A stretch of DNA of 64,000 nt from Polaromonas sp. AET17H-212 (lineage in GTDB: Bacteria; Pseudomonadota; Gammaproteobacteria; Burkholderiales; Burkholderiaceae_C). The notes beneath the pieces were generated by a model. That model was not told the origin of the DNA. It saw only the letters and a program-made list of their open reading frames with translations, and made no database searches. The translations under genes were made by a program, and so were the position numbers. This document shows, piece by piece, positions 34,365 to 43,059 of this stretch (the stretch's first letter is position 1; the number at the start of each line of letters is the position of its first letter). The stretch lies in contig NZ_NBZW01000006.1 of the NCBI RefSeq assembly GCF_002379085.1, positions 62,001 through 126,000 of the forward strand, in the 5' to 3' direction.

Positions 34365-35435
34365 GTGGAACTGCCAAGAATCACAGACCTTGCCGCCCGA
34401 CAGGCCATCGACTCGACACGCTTGTTTCGGGAGTTCGTGCGCGTGCGGCGCGAACTAGAGGCCTTCGAGGGGAGCCTGTTTTTCAAGAAGGCGGGCGCCT
34501 ACGAGTACCTGCTACACAAAGTGCGCGGCGTCATCCACCGCAAGGGCAAGAGGTCGCCGGCTACCGAGGCGGAGCGCGCCGACTTCCAGGCGACGAAACA
34601 CCGCCTGAAGGCACGCCTCGAGATCCTGAAGGAAAACGTCGAGACCAACCAGCGCATGAACAAGGCCGTCCACGCCGGCGCGGTGCCCACGGAGGTTATC
34701 GAGGTCCTTACGCAACTTGAGCAGCACGGACTCGCCGACAAGAGCGTCATCCTGGGCTGGCCGGCGCTCTACGCCTACAGTCAATCGTCCGGGGTCAAGC
34801 TGGAGGGCCAAAAGGGGAAGCTGCTGGCGAGCCATCCCGACGCGCTGCGCGTTCTCATCCAATCCCCGAAGGACGGGCCGGCCGATCTGCTGCGGCAGCT
34901 GAAGCATTCCCTGAGGGCAGTCGCGGAGGTCGAGGCAAGCGCGGTGCCTCATTCCCTGTGGTGGGATTTGAACGTCCGCTTCGCGCCTTCAATGCCCAAG
35001 GCCGCCGCCAAGACGAAGGCAAGCGCCAAGACCAGGAAGTCCCCTGAGGACGGCCTGACCGCAGCGAAGGCGCGGAAGGTGATGCTCTTCCGGGTCAAGG
35101 CGGCTGCGTCGCAGCATGCGACGCATACCGACGCCTGGGTCAAGCTGCTCGGGCGCGCGCCCACCTATGAGCAGGTGGTCGTTGGCAAGACCGGGAAAAT
35201 GGCCGTGATGCGCACCCTCGATCCGAAGGTCTTTGTGAGCTGGGAACACGCGCGTCAACTGCGCAGGGGCACGTGCGCGGACAGCGAGCAGACAGAGCAG
35301 CAAATCCGGCTCGTGGAGGGATTGCTCGAATCCTCGATGGTGGCCACCAAGCTTGACGACGCCGCCAGCGAAGCCCTGAACAACGAAGTCCTTGCCCTCG
35401 CCGCGGCCGGCGAGGTCGCCCCCGATCGCGTCTGA
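34365..35435 (+). CDS. GSU2403-type nucleotidyltransferase-fold protein lacking the catalytic motif
   Basis: A 356-residue protein starting at GTG with a good ribosome-binding site. Its N-terminal half (FFKKAGAYEYLLHKVRGVIH, then KARLEILKENVETNQRMNKA) and the following VILGWPALYAYSQSSGVKLE match the GSU2403 family as I remember it, and its C-terminal APTYEQVVVGKTGKMAVMRT matches the downstream paralogue. The paralogue's active-site segment TRDVDLLWD is replaced here by KGKLLASHPDALR, without the paired aspartates, so it is probably not a catalytic nucleotidyltransferase. It may partner the downstream protein. Function unknown. Confidence 0.75.
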   Translation: MELPRITDLAARQAIDSTRLFREFVRVRRELEAFEGSLFFKKAGAYEYLLHKVRGVIHRKGKRSPATEAERADFQATKHRLKARLEILKENVETNQRMNKAVHAGAVPTEVIEVLTQLEQHGLADKSVILGWPALYAYSQSSGVKLEGQKGKLLASHPDALRVLIQSPKDGPADLLRQLKHSLRAVAEVEASAVPHSLWWDLNVRFAPSMPKAAAKTKASAKTRKSPEDGLTAAKARKVMLFRVKAAASQHATHTDAWVKLLGRAPTYEQVVVGKTGKMAVMRTLDPKVFVSWEHARQLRRGTCADSEQTEQQIRLVEGLLESSMVATKLDDAASEALNNEVLALAAAGEVAPDRV

Positions 35436-35502
35436 AGCGCGGCCGGCCAGCGATCAGGAACGATCCGCCGCCGGCTACTCGAAACCCAATGGAGACTATG
35501 TT

Positions 35503-36448
35503 TTGACGTATGCCCTCCTTGAAGACGATGCAATTCAGCAGCTCGCCGCGTCGGCGGCGGCCTTCGACCGGCACGCCGCCGCGGTCCAGACGCTGCAAAG
35601 CCGCTACTCGGCGGAGATGAGCTGGCAGGAACGCGACGGCATCCTGCAGCTGATCAAAACGCAGAGCGACGGCCGAGAACACTCGCTCGGCGATCAAACC
35701 GACGAGCGGGTCGCCCTGCACAACAAATACTTGGCGGACCAGCTCGCAGCCAAGCAGGCGCTCGAGCTGTCCACCAAAGACTTGCGAGTCGCGCGAGGCC
35801 GCAACGTGTCGATGGGGACCGCCCGGGTTCCTACCATCGTCATCCAGATCCTCAACGAACTCGAGAACAAAGGTCTGGGCGGCTACTACCGCGTGATCGG
35901 CACGCACGCGCTCTATGCCTACGAAGTCGCCGCAGGCGTGGCATTCGATGCGGAGAGCACGGCGACTCGGGATGTGGACCTGCTCTGGGATGTGCAGCAG
36001 CGCATCAGGCTGGTGGCCAACCTGGACGCCGCCGGGCTGACCATGCTCCAGCTGCTGCAGCTCGTCGACACTTCGTTCGAGCGCATGGAGGATCAGAAGG
36101 AATCGGCTGTGAATGCCGAGGGCTTCGCCGTCGACTTCCTGAGGCGAAGGGCCAGACGACAAAGTGGCAGATTCCATATCCGGCAAGGAAGGAGACGTCC
36201 TCCCGGTGCCAGCAGAAAACTCCCAGGAATTCCTGAACTCACCGCCCTACGAACAGGTGGTCATCGGCGGCGATGGCTCCATGGCGCGGATGCGCACGGT
36301 GGACCCCGGCATCTTCGTGGACTTCAAGCGGTGGCTGGCCAAGCTGGATACGCGCGAGCAGATCAAGCGCCGTCGCGATCAGCGCCAGGCCGACGCCGTC
36401 GAGCAGCTGCTCCGCGAGGGGCGCCTGGTGTCCAGCGTCAGGCCGTGA
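35503..36448 (+). pseudogene. GSU2403-type nucleotidyltransferase-fold gene with a frameshift
   Basis: The first part reads from TTG 35503 (GGAG nine bases upstream) through VIGTHALYAYEVAAGVAFDA and the catalytic-type segment ATRDVDLLWDVQQR to GFAVDFLRR at about 36147. Family-like sequence then continues in the next frame (GPDDKVADSISGKEGDVLPV, then PPYEQVVIGGDGSMARMRTV and FKRWLAKLDTREQIKRRRD) to the stop at 36446-36448. One extra base within CGAAGGGCC (about 36145-36153) explains it. It may be a real inactivating mutation, a programmed shift, or a sequence error. An ATG at 35392, overlapping the previous gene, is a weaker start. Confidence 0.75.
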
Positions 36449-36981
36449 TCGCAAGGGGCACAAGTGAAGGGCTGTCGAAGAAAGAGATCCACCGGTGCCG
36501 AAAGCGCTCATCGTTCGTGAGCTGTACCTACTCATCCTGGCTGATCTAAAGGATTCTGCCTCTTCTGCTTGACATAGGAGCGTCAACGCCGGCATATCTG
36601 ACCGCGCATGCCGACCGCAGCGGACCGGCGCGGCCAAGCAGGTCCTTGGCAAGTTCCAGGCAGCAACGAGCACCTCGCGGACGCATGTTGGTAGGGTGTC
36701 CAAAAGCTGACCTTGGTCACTGGCAGCTAGTGGCCGATAGCGGAAACGGCTCTCTTAGGCAGCTAACTAGCAATAATTACATATTCTCGATAGCTACCGA
36801 ATCGACTAACAACTGCAGAAGATGGAACTGAATGACTTAGGCCGCCAGCCTTTTTTTGGCGGGCGCAACTAGCTATCAAATATATAGCGCCGTTCCACGC
36901 GCCGTGGACAATGTCCCACCAGCCCTACTCCGCCGGTTTCGTTGTGGCTCCCAGGACTTCCCCGCCGCTGACCAATAAACG
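36449..36981. other. Non-coding region after the nucleotidyltransferase islet
   Basis: 533 bp without a supported gene, of lower GC than the surroundings from about 36700 to 36900. It holds a possible hairpin CCGCCA/TGGCGG with a T-rich loop (about 36842-36861) and, just after it, a core copy of the dispersed palindromic repeat at 36872-36888. The rest looks like decayed sequence, consistent with the right edge of an inserted segment. Confidence 0.55.
36872..36888. repeat. Core copy of dispersed palindromic repeat
   Basis: GCTATCAAATATATAGC: the arms GCTAT/ATAGC are palindromic around a 7-bp AT-rich centre. It is the same core as at 39970-39986 and 45903-45919, and similar to the GCTATNAA core within the four in-gene 61-bp copies. 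Confidence 0.75.
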
Positions 36982-37524
36982 CTAAACACCGTAGGGGAGC
37001 TTGGAGGCCATCATCTTCCTGCGGTCCATCTTGCGCCCATCAACAATGAAGGTGCCGTCGCCGACAGCATGAACCGTGCGCTTCTCCTTGCGCGTGGTAT
37101 CGATCCAGGCGGCCACTGCCTCTAGAACAACAATGTTGTGTTTTTTGACGATGTCGATGACCTTGCACTCGATGTTGGCGAGGCACTCCTTGATCAGGGG
37201 CGACTTGACGACCTTGCCCGGCACCGGTGTGAGCTTGAATTTGCCGAACTTGTCGGTGTCTTTCCCGGAACACGTCCCGATGCCAACCACCTTGTCCAGC
37301 ATGTCCACCGTGGGAATGGCAATGACGCACTCCCTGTTTTTTCGCAACGCCGCGTAAGAGTGATTCCATTCCCCCGTGGTGATGGCAAATACCGGCGTGA
37401 AATCCATCACCATGGTCCAGGAGATCGTCATGATGTTGTCCTTCCGCCCATCATGCGTCGTCACCAGGACAACAGGCCCTGGCTCCATCAGGGTAAAGGC
37501 TTTGCTCAGTTCCAGTTCATGCAT
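36982..37524 (-). CDS. Flavin reductase-like (flavoredoxin-type) protein
   Basis: A 180-residue FMN-binding split-barrel protein. PVVLVTTHDGRKDNIMTISW at residues 18-37 and the following FTPVFAITTGEWNHSY are typical of flavoredoxin/flavin reductase-like proteins, which bind FMN and pass electrons. The C-terminus is Lys/Met-rich (GRKMDRRKMMASKL). It stands alone, 67 bp from eutC on the same strand, so joint transcription with eutBC is possible. The physiological partner is unknown. Confidence 0.88.
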   Translation of the reverse strand: MHELELSKAFTLMEPGPVVLVTTHDGRKDNIMTISWTMVMDFTPVFAITTGEWNHSYAALRKNRECVIAIPTVDMLDKVVGIGTCSGKDTDKFGKFKLTPVPGKVVKSPLIKECLANIECKVIDIVKKHNIVVLEAVAAWIDTTRKEKRTVHAVGDGTFIVDGRKMDRRKMMASKLPYGV

Positions 37525-37591
37525 GAGGCACCTCTTGACATTCGTTTGACCGGCGGTCGGGTCGCGCGCTTGTCGTCATTGACGACGCGCC

Positions 37592-38389
37592 CTACCCCGC
37601 CGGCACCTGCACCGGCTGGCTCATCTGGTCTTTCAGCGCCAAGCCCGAGCGTTGTTGAACACGCATCTGGTTCAGCAGCCAGGCGATCTTGGCCGCTGCG
37701 GCCTGCGGGGCCAGGCCCTGGGGCCGGATGTTGGAGACGCAGTTGCGGTCGGCGTCGCTGGTGGCTGCGCCGGGCGCCCAGGTGATGTAGGCGCCCAAGC
37801 TGTCGGGTGACGACAGGCCCGGCCGCTCGCCGATCAGCACCAGCACCGCCTCGGCCTGCAGGCTGCGCGCCACCACATCGCCGGCGGCGACGCGGCCGTG
37901 GTGCAGCACCACCACTGGCGCCAGCGCCCAGCCCTGCGCCTGCAACAGCGGCAGCAACGCTTCGAGCACCGGCAGGGCATGGCGCTGCGTGGCCTGGGCC
38001 GACAGGCCGTCGGCCAGCACCACGGCCAGGCCGCCGCGCGAGCCGCTGGCTTGCAGCAGCGCCAGCGCATCGGCATCGAGCTGGCGCCCCAGGTCGGGCC
38101 GCATCAGGTAGGTGCGCCGGTCGGCGGCGGCGCTGCGGCAGACCAGCACGGGCTGGCCCATCAGAAGCGACAGGCCGGCCAACAAGGCACTGGCATCCAG
38201 CGCGGCGCCGACGGCATCCCGCGCCCGGGCGTGGGCCAGGCGAAAGTCCAGCAGTGCGGGGGTGCCCAGCGAGGCGCCGCTGCGCGGCAGGCCGATGCGC
38301 GCGGCGGTCAGCGGGCGCAGCGCCGCCCACAGCTCGGCCATGCCGGCAGGCGCATCCACTTCGGCCGAGAGCTGCTGCGTGTCGTTCAT
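37592..38389 (-). CDS. eutC: Ethanolamine ammonia-lyase small subunit
   Basis: A 265-residue light chain of the adenosylcobalamin-dependent enzyme that splits ethanolamine to acetaldehyde and ammonia. It shows ARIGLPRSGASLGTPALLDFRLAHARARDAV, LVLIGERPGLSSPDSLGAYI and DRNCVSNIRPQGL, the B12 and active-site contact regions. The start overlaps the eutB stop (ATGA). No eut shell or other eut genes are present, so this is a simple cytosolic ethanolamine-use module. Confidence 0.95.
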   Translation of the reverse strand: MNDTQQLSAEVDAPAGMAELWAALRPLTAARIGLPRSGASLGTPALLDFRLAHARARDAVGAALDASALLAGLSLLMGQPVLVCRSAAADRRTYLMRPDLGRQLDADALALLQASGSRGGLAVVLADGLSAQATQRHALPVLEALLPLLQAQGWALAPVVVLHHGRVAAGDVVARSLQAEAVLVLIGERPGLSSPDSLGAYITWAPGAATSDADRNCVSNIRPQGLAPQAAAAKIAWLLNQMRVQQRSGLALKDQMSQPVQVPAG

Positions 38390-39774
38390 GGCTTGGTGCT
38401 GTTGCCCAGCAGTTGCCGAAACGGCAGCGGCACGGCGCCCGGCCGCACGCGGCCCTGGCCGTCCACCAGGCCCTGCGCGGCCAGCCATAACTCGAACTCG
38501 GGTGCGGGCCGCTTGCCCAGAAAATCGCGCATGGCCAGCGCGTCGTGGAAAGAGGTGCTCTGGTAACCCAGCATGATGTCGTCGGCGCCGGGCACCCCCA
38601 TAACGAAGTTGACGCCCGAGGCCACCAGCAGCGCCAGCAGCGCATCCATGTCGTCCTGGTCAGCCTCGGCGTGGTTGGTGTAACAAACGTCGCAGCCCAT
38701 GGGCAGGCCCAGCAGCTTGCCGCAGAACTGGTCTTCCAGCGCGGCGCGCGTGATCTGTTTGCCGTCGTACAGGTATTCGGGGCCGATGAAGCCGACCACG
38801 GTGTTCACGAGGAAGGGCTTGAAGTGGCGCGCCACGGCATAGGCGCGCGCCTCCATGGTCTGCTGGTCCAGGCCGTGGTGCTGCCCGGCCGACAGCGCGC
38901 TGCCCTGCCCGGTTTCAAAATACATGAGGTTGCTGCCGACCGTGCCGCGCCCCAGCGACTGGGCGGCGTCGTGCGCCTCCTGCAGCAGCGCCAGGTTGAT
39001 GCCGAAGCTGCGGTTGGCGCCCTCGCTCCCGGCGATGGACTGGAACACCAGGTCCACCGGCGTGCCGCGGGCGATCAGGTCCAGCGTGGTGGTGACATGC
39101 GCGAGCACACAGCTTTGCGTGGGGATGGCGAGCTTGCTGCGCACTTCGTCAAGCAGGCACAGCAGCGCGTGGGCGCTGTCGGGGCTGTCGGTGGCGGGGT
39201 TGATGCCTATCATCGCGTCGCCGGCGCCCAGCAGCAGGCCGTCGAGGATGCTGGCCGCAATGCCGCGCACGTCATCGGTCGGGTGGTTCGGCTGCAGCCG
39301 CACCGAAAAGCGCCCGGGCAGGCCGACGGTGTTGCGAAAACGCGTGACCACGCTGCATTTGGCGGCGACGATCATCAAATCCTGCAGGCGCATGAGTTTG
39401 CTGACGGCGGCCACCATCTCGGGCGTCAGGCCGGGCGCCAGGGCGCTCAAGACGGCGGTGTCGGTGCTGTCGGCCAGCAGCCAGTCGCGCAGGCCGCCCA
39501 CGGTGAGGTGCGCTACGGGCGCAAAGGCGGCGCTTTCGTGGCTGTCGATGATGAGCCGGGTGACCTCGTCGGTTTCATAGGGCACGAGGGCGTGGCGGAG
39601 AAAGTCTTTCAGCGGCACGTCGGCCAGTGCAAACTGCGCCGCCACCCGCTGCTCGGCCGAGGTGGCCGCCAGCCCGGCCAGCACGTCGCCACTGCGCAGC
39701 GGCGAGGCACACGCCATCAGCGTGGCGAGGTCGCTGAAGACATGGGTTTCTTGACCAACCGGCATACGGTACAT
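38386..39774 (-). CDS. eutB: Ethanolamine ammonia-lyase large subunit
   Basis: A 462-residue TIM-barrel catalytic chain. PLKDFLRHALVPYETDEVTR, FSVRLQPNHPTDDVRGIAAS, GLLLGAGDAMIGINPATDS, VFQSIAGSEGANRSFGIN and YFETGQGSALSAGQHHGLDQ are family hallmarks around the substrate and cobalamin sites. The length agrees with EutB (about 450-465). The upstream leader on this strand is GC-rich with several hairpins but shows no cobalamin riboswitch. Confidence 0.96.
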   Translation of the reverse strand: MYRMPVGQETHVFSDLATLMACASPLRSGDVLAGLAATSAEQRVAAQFALADVPLKDFLRHALVPYETDEVTRLIIDSHESAAFAPVAHLTVGGLRDWLLADSTDTAVLSALAPGLTPEMVAAVSKLMRLQDLMIVAAKCSVVTRFRNTVGLPGRFSVRLQPNHPTDDVRGIAASILDGLLLGAGDAMIGINPATDSPDSAHALLCLLDEVRSKLAIPTQSCVLAHVTTTLDLIARGTPVDLVFQSIAGSEGANRSFGINLALLQEAHDAAQSLGRGTVGSNLMYFETGQGSALSAGQHHGLDQQTMEARAYAVARHFKPFLVNTVVGFIGPEYLYDGKQITRAALEDQFCGKLLGLPMGCDVCYTNHAEADQDDMDALLALLVASGVNFVMGVPGADDIMLGYQSTSFHDALAMRDFLGKRPAPEFELWLAAQGLVDGQGRVRPGAVPLPFRQLLGNSTKP

Positions 39775-40091
39775 CGCTGTGGGCCCAGGTTGCGGCGGCC
39801 GCACCGGGGCGGCCGGTGCGCGTGACGCCAGCCCCTATCGTAGGGGAAGCGGGCCGAGCCGTGCGGCAGAACGCGCGCGGCTTCGCAGGCCCGCCTCACC
39901 GCCCCACCACGGCGGGGCGAAGTCCATGCATGTTTTATGCCTGCAGCCCTTATTGCACCTGCGCCAGTAGCTATCACATACATAGCAATCCGACTCCCCT
40001 TCAAGCGCCGGCAGCTTGGGCTGACGGGCGCTGCGGCGGCATTGGACTCAGGGTCGCGGGAATTGGCTGGAAGCGCTCCAGGTGGGCGAAT
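39775..40091. other. Leader/intergenic region upstream of eutB with several hairpins
   Basis: 317 bp. Perfect small hairpins occur: GCACCGG/CCGGTGC (39801-39819), CCCCTA/TAGGGG (39832-39846) and CGCCCC/GGGGCG near 39900-39919. A core dispersed repeat lies at 39970-39986. A promoter for eutB is expected near 39935-39990, where A/T-rich stretches lie, but no clear pair of boxes was found. Confidence 0.5.
39970..39986. repeat. Core copy of dispersed palindromic repeat
   Basis: GCTATCACATACATAGC, with arms GCTAT/ATAGC. It is preceded by AGTA and followed by AATCC, similar to the copies at 36872 and 45903. It lies between the divergently read eutB leader and the end of the periplasmic rhodanese gene. 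Confidence 0.7.
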
Positions 40092-40574
40092 TCACTTGCG
40101 GTCTTTGCTGGCGCGGGCATGGGCATCCATCCCGCCGCGCGCTTTCCATTCGCCATAACCGCCATGCAGGATGCGCACGTTTTCATAGCCGGCCATTCGC
40201 AGTGCCATTGCCACCTGGCCTGAAAACGAACCGGTGTTGCAGTACGCCAGGATGGTCTTGTCCCTGGGCAGCTTGGCGCGCTCGGCAAAGACCTTGCGCC
40301 ATTCGATGTTGCTTGCCCCCGGAATGTGCTCTTTCGCGAACTGGCCCGCGTCGCGCACGTCCAGAACGTAAAACCGCTTGTAGTCCTCGGCCGGAATCTG
40401 TTCGGCGGCGATGGTGCCGCTGTTGTAGTCGGAAAATTCGAAGTAGGTCTCCAGCGCCTCAGTTGCGGCCTTGTCGAGCTGGGCATGCGCGACGACCGGC
40501 AGCACTGCGAACACGCTCAGGGCAGCGGATGCGGCCAGGCGGCGCGAACAGAGGGCGAGGTACGTCAATGTCAT
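40092..40574 (-). CDS. Periplasmic rhodanese-domain protein
   Basis: A 160-residue protein with a signal peptide (LAASAALSVFAVLPVVAHA, cut near residue 31) and one rhodanese domain: FYVLDVRDAGQFAKEHIPGA, then the active loop AYCNTGS with catalytic Cys and YENVRILHGGYGEWKARGG. It should transfer sulfane sulfur in the periplasm. It is the last gene of a leftward cluster with an MFS transporter, an ETHE1-like hydrolase, a DsrE protein and a rhodanese-type regulator, so it likely belongs to reactive-sulfur handling. Confidence 0.9.
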   Translation of the reverse strand: MTLTYLALCSRRLAASAALSVFAVLPVVAHAQLDKAATEALETYFEFSDYNSGTIAAEQIPAEDYKRFYVLDVRDAGQFAKEHIPGASNIEWRKVFAERAKLPRDKTILAYCNTGSFSGQVAMALRMAGYENVRILHGGYGEWKARGGMDAHARASKDRK

Positions 40575-40638
40575 GGATGGTCTCCGGGTTTTCCAAAAGC
40601 TGGGGGGAATCAAGGCGTCAATGCAATGCGTCGATGCG

Positions 40639-41925
40639 TCAGTGCGCGGGGCTGAGCCGGGGGTGGGTTTCTTCACCCCAGTGATGGAGCACAGCACCGG
40701 ACAGCAGCATCGCCACGGCGACGAACCAGAAGGCGGTCTCGATGCGTCCGCCCAGGGCTGCGGCCGCGCCCAGACCCAGGGCGCCAATGCCGTAACCGAG
40801 GTCGCGCCAGAAGCGATAGATGCCGATAGCCGACGCGCGCCAGTTGGGGTGGGCGATGTCGGCCACCGCCGCGCTGAGGTTGGGGTACAGCATGGCCATG
40901 CCCAGGCCGGCGATGGCGGCCGCGGCGCTCCACCAGGCCGAGCCATGGCCCAGCGGCAACAGCGCGACACCGGCGCCACACAGCCACATGCCCCAGACGT
41001 TCAGGCGGTGCCGGCCGACGCGATCGGACAACTTGCCAGTGAAGAACTGCGCCCCACCCCAGGTGAAGCCGTAAACACCGACGATCCAGCCGATGCCGGG
41101 CAGGCTCACGCCTTGCTGGTGCAGATACACCGGCCAGAAGGCCCAGACCAGCGCATCGACAAACTTCTCGACCATGCCCGCCTGGCACAGCGCGGCCATG
41201 CGGCGGTCGCCCCAGCTCATGAGGGCAAACATTTCCCGCGTGGTCGGCCGCTCGCTGATGCCGGTCGGGTAGCGCGGCCGCAAGGCATGCGCCGCAGGGG
41301 CCGCAGCGTGGCGCTTGACCTCGGCATGCGCCCAGGGCAGCGTCTCCTTCACGCCCAGCCAGGCCAGCAGCGTGGCCAGGCCGATGACGGCCGCACCAAA
41401 CCACAACAAGCCTTCGCGCGGGCCCAGCAGCGAGGCGGCATAACCCGTCACCACGCCGGCGATGGCGACACCCACATAACCGGCAAACTCGTTGAGTCCG
41501 ATGACCAGTCCGCGCTGGTCGGCCCGCGTGAGGTCGAGCTTGGCCGTCTGTGTCATCGACCAGGTCAGCCCCTGGTTGATGCCCAGCAGGATGGTTGCCA
41601 GGACAATCCAGCTCCACGACGTGGCGAAGTAGACGATCAGCGGAATCGGCAGCGCCACCAGCCAGCCCAGCAACAGCACGCGCCGGCGGCCCAGGCGTTC
41701 AGCCAGGCGGCCGGCGGCAAAGTTCATGGCGCCCTTGACGAAACCGAAGGCGACAACGAAGGCCGCCAGCAGCATGAAGGAGCCGCGCGGCACGCCGAAC
41801 TCGGTTTCGGCCAGCGCCGGAACCACGTTGCGCATCATCCCGATGGTCATGCCGACGAGCAGCACCTGCAGCAGTTGCTGCAGGACCTGGCTGAGATTGG
41901 CGCGGATGCCGTATTCCATCTGCAT
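40639..41925 (-). CDS. MFS transporter of the sulfur-detoxification cluster
   Basis: A 428-residue, 12-helix transporter. The motif between helices 2 and 3 appears as GRLAERLGRRRVLLLGW, and GKLSDRVGRHRLNVWGM is its counterpart in the second half. Only five bases separate it from the metallo-hydrolase gene upstream, so co-transcription is nearly certain. It may export sulfite, thiosulfate or another product; the family does not define substrate. Confidence 0.88.
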   Translation of the reverse strand: MQMEYGIRANLSQVLQQLLQVLLVGMTIGMMRNVVPALAETEFGVPRGSFMLLAAFVVAFGFVKGAMNFAAGRLAERLGRRRVLLLGWLVALPIPLIVYFATSWSWIVLATILLGINQGLTWSMTQTAKLDLTRADQRGLVIGLNEFAGYVGVAIAGVVTGYAASLLGPREGLLWFGAAVIGLATLLAWLGVKETLPWAHAEVKRHAAAPAAHALRPRYPTGISERPTTREMFALMSWGDRRMAALCQAGMVEKFVDALVWAFWPVYLHQQGVSLPGIGWIVGVYGFTWGGAQFFTGKLSDRVGRHRLNVWGMWLCGAGVALLPLGHGSAWWSAAAAIAGLGMAMLYPNLSAAVADIAHPNWRASAIGIYRFWRDLGYGIGALGLGAAAALGGRIETAFWFVAVAMLLSGAVLHHWGEETHPRLSPAH

Positions 41926-41930
41926 GCAGC

Positions 41931-42686
41931 TCAGGCGTGCGCCGGCTCCGGCGCCGTTCCACGCAGGTTGGCCGCCACGATGCGGGCCATGTCCTGCGGC
42001 TGCGGCGGAATTTCGGCCGTGAGCGCATCCACGAAGTCCTCACGCGCCATGGCGAGCATGGGGTTGAAACGTTTCTCGAAGCCAAGGGTCGATGCGGGTT
42101 TGCCGGACAGGCCCGCACCGCAGGCGCTGCCGGCCTGGTGGCCGGGATAGATTTCGAGGCCGGCGGGCAGGCTCAGCAGCTTGCCATGCAAGGTATCGTG
42201 CAGCTGGCCCGCCATCTCCCGTTCGCGGCCCGCCAGGTCGGGGCGCCCTACCGCGCCAACAAACAGGGTGTCACCGGTGATGACGAACCAGGGCTCATCG
42301 CCCCGGCGCATGTCGCGCACCAGCAGGCAGATGCTGTCTGGCGTGTGCCCGGGCGTGTGCAGCACGTCAACCACCACGTTGCCAGCCTCGAGCCGCTGGC
42401 CGTCCGCGACTGGCGCGAATTCGAACAAGACCCGCCCCTGGTTGCTCTCGTGCAGGTAATACGGCGCGCCGGCCCGCCTGGCCAGTGCCGGGCCACCCGA
42501 GTAGTGGTCGGCATGCACATGGGTGTCGATGACGTGGGCGATCCTGACGCCCGCCTTCTCGGCCTCGGCCAGGAACCAGTCCTCGTCGCCGGCCACCACG
42601 TCAACGGCCACGGCTTTTGCCAGGCCCGCGCAGCCAAAAAAATAGGACAGGGTGGCGTTCTCCGCCGGTCGTTGTTTGAAGAACAT
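41931..42686 (-). CDS. ETHE1/Blh-like metallo-beta-lactamase-fold hydrolase (persulfide dioxygenase candidate)
   Basis: A 251-residue MBL-fold protein with metal motif THVHADHYSGG near residues 51-61, TPGHTPDS, VITGDTLFVGAVGRPDL and YPGHQAGS. The one-iron ETHE1 class oxidises glutathione persulfide to sulfite; the neighbouring rhodanese and ArsR-type regulator match the BigR/Blh context. An AGGAGG ribosome-binding site precedes ATG 42686. A glyoxalase II function is a less likely alternative given the operon. Confidence 0.88.
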   Translation of the reverse strand: MFFKQRPAENATLSYFFGCAGLAKAVAVDVVAGDEDWFLAEAEKAGVRIAHVIDTHVHADHYSGGPALARRAGAPYYLHESNQGRVLFEFAPVADGQRLEAGNVVVDVLHTPGHTPDSICLLVRDMRRGDEPWFVITGDTLFVGAVGRPDLAGREREMAGQLHDTLHGKLLSLPAGLEIYPGHQAGSACGAGLSGKPASTLGFEKRFNPMLAMAREDFVDALTAEIPPQPQDMARIVAANLRGTAPEPAHA

Positions 42687-42700
42687 GTTTGCCTCCTGAA

Positions 42701-43051
42701 TCAGAACACCAGGACCTTGTCGGCCCAGACCGTCCATTGGGTGAGCTCGTCCAGGGTGCTGCGGTGCGCGCCCGGGATGAGGTCTTCGATGCTGATGCCG
42801 CGTGCATCCATGCAGGTGCCGCAGGCGCCGATCACACCCGCGTGGCTCACCACCGAACCGAGCATCACTTCAAGGTTGTAAAAGCCGGTGGGCACCTTCT
42901 GGAGGCGGTGCGCGGCGGCTGCGGCGTCACCAATCAGGAAAACCCGGACCTCGTTGCCTGGCTGCCGGGCCAGCGCACCGGCCAGGCGCGCCCCGTTGTA
43001 GGTGCGCTCGCTGCCGTAGGGAGCGTCATTCAGGATGAGCAGTGTGTTCAT
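42701..43051 (-). CDS. DsrE-family sulfur-relay-like protein
   Basis: A 116-residue DsrE/F-like protein: LLILNDAPYGSERTYNGARL at the start, VRVFLIGDAAAAAH in the middle, and GVIGACGTCMDARGI with two candidate active cysteines. Members bind or relay sulfane sulfur. It lies 14 bp upstream of the ETHE1-like gene and 8 bp after the regulator gene, in the same operon. Confidence 0.88.
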   Translation of the reverse strand: MNTLLILNDAPYGSERTYNGARLAGALARQPGNEVRVFLIGDAAAAAHRLQKVPTGFYNLEVMLGSVVSHAGVIGACGTCMDARGISIEDLIPGAHRSTLDELTQWTVWADKVLVF

Positions 43052-43059
43052 GTCGTGCC

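Noticed and set aside
39775-40091. Cobalamin riboswitch upstream of eutB
   Set aside because: None of the conserved cobalamin riboswitch boxes was found on the eutB strand; only simple hairpins are present.
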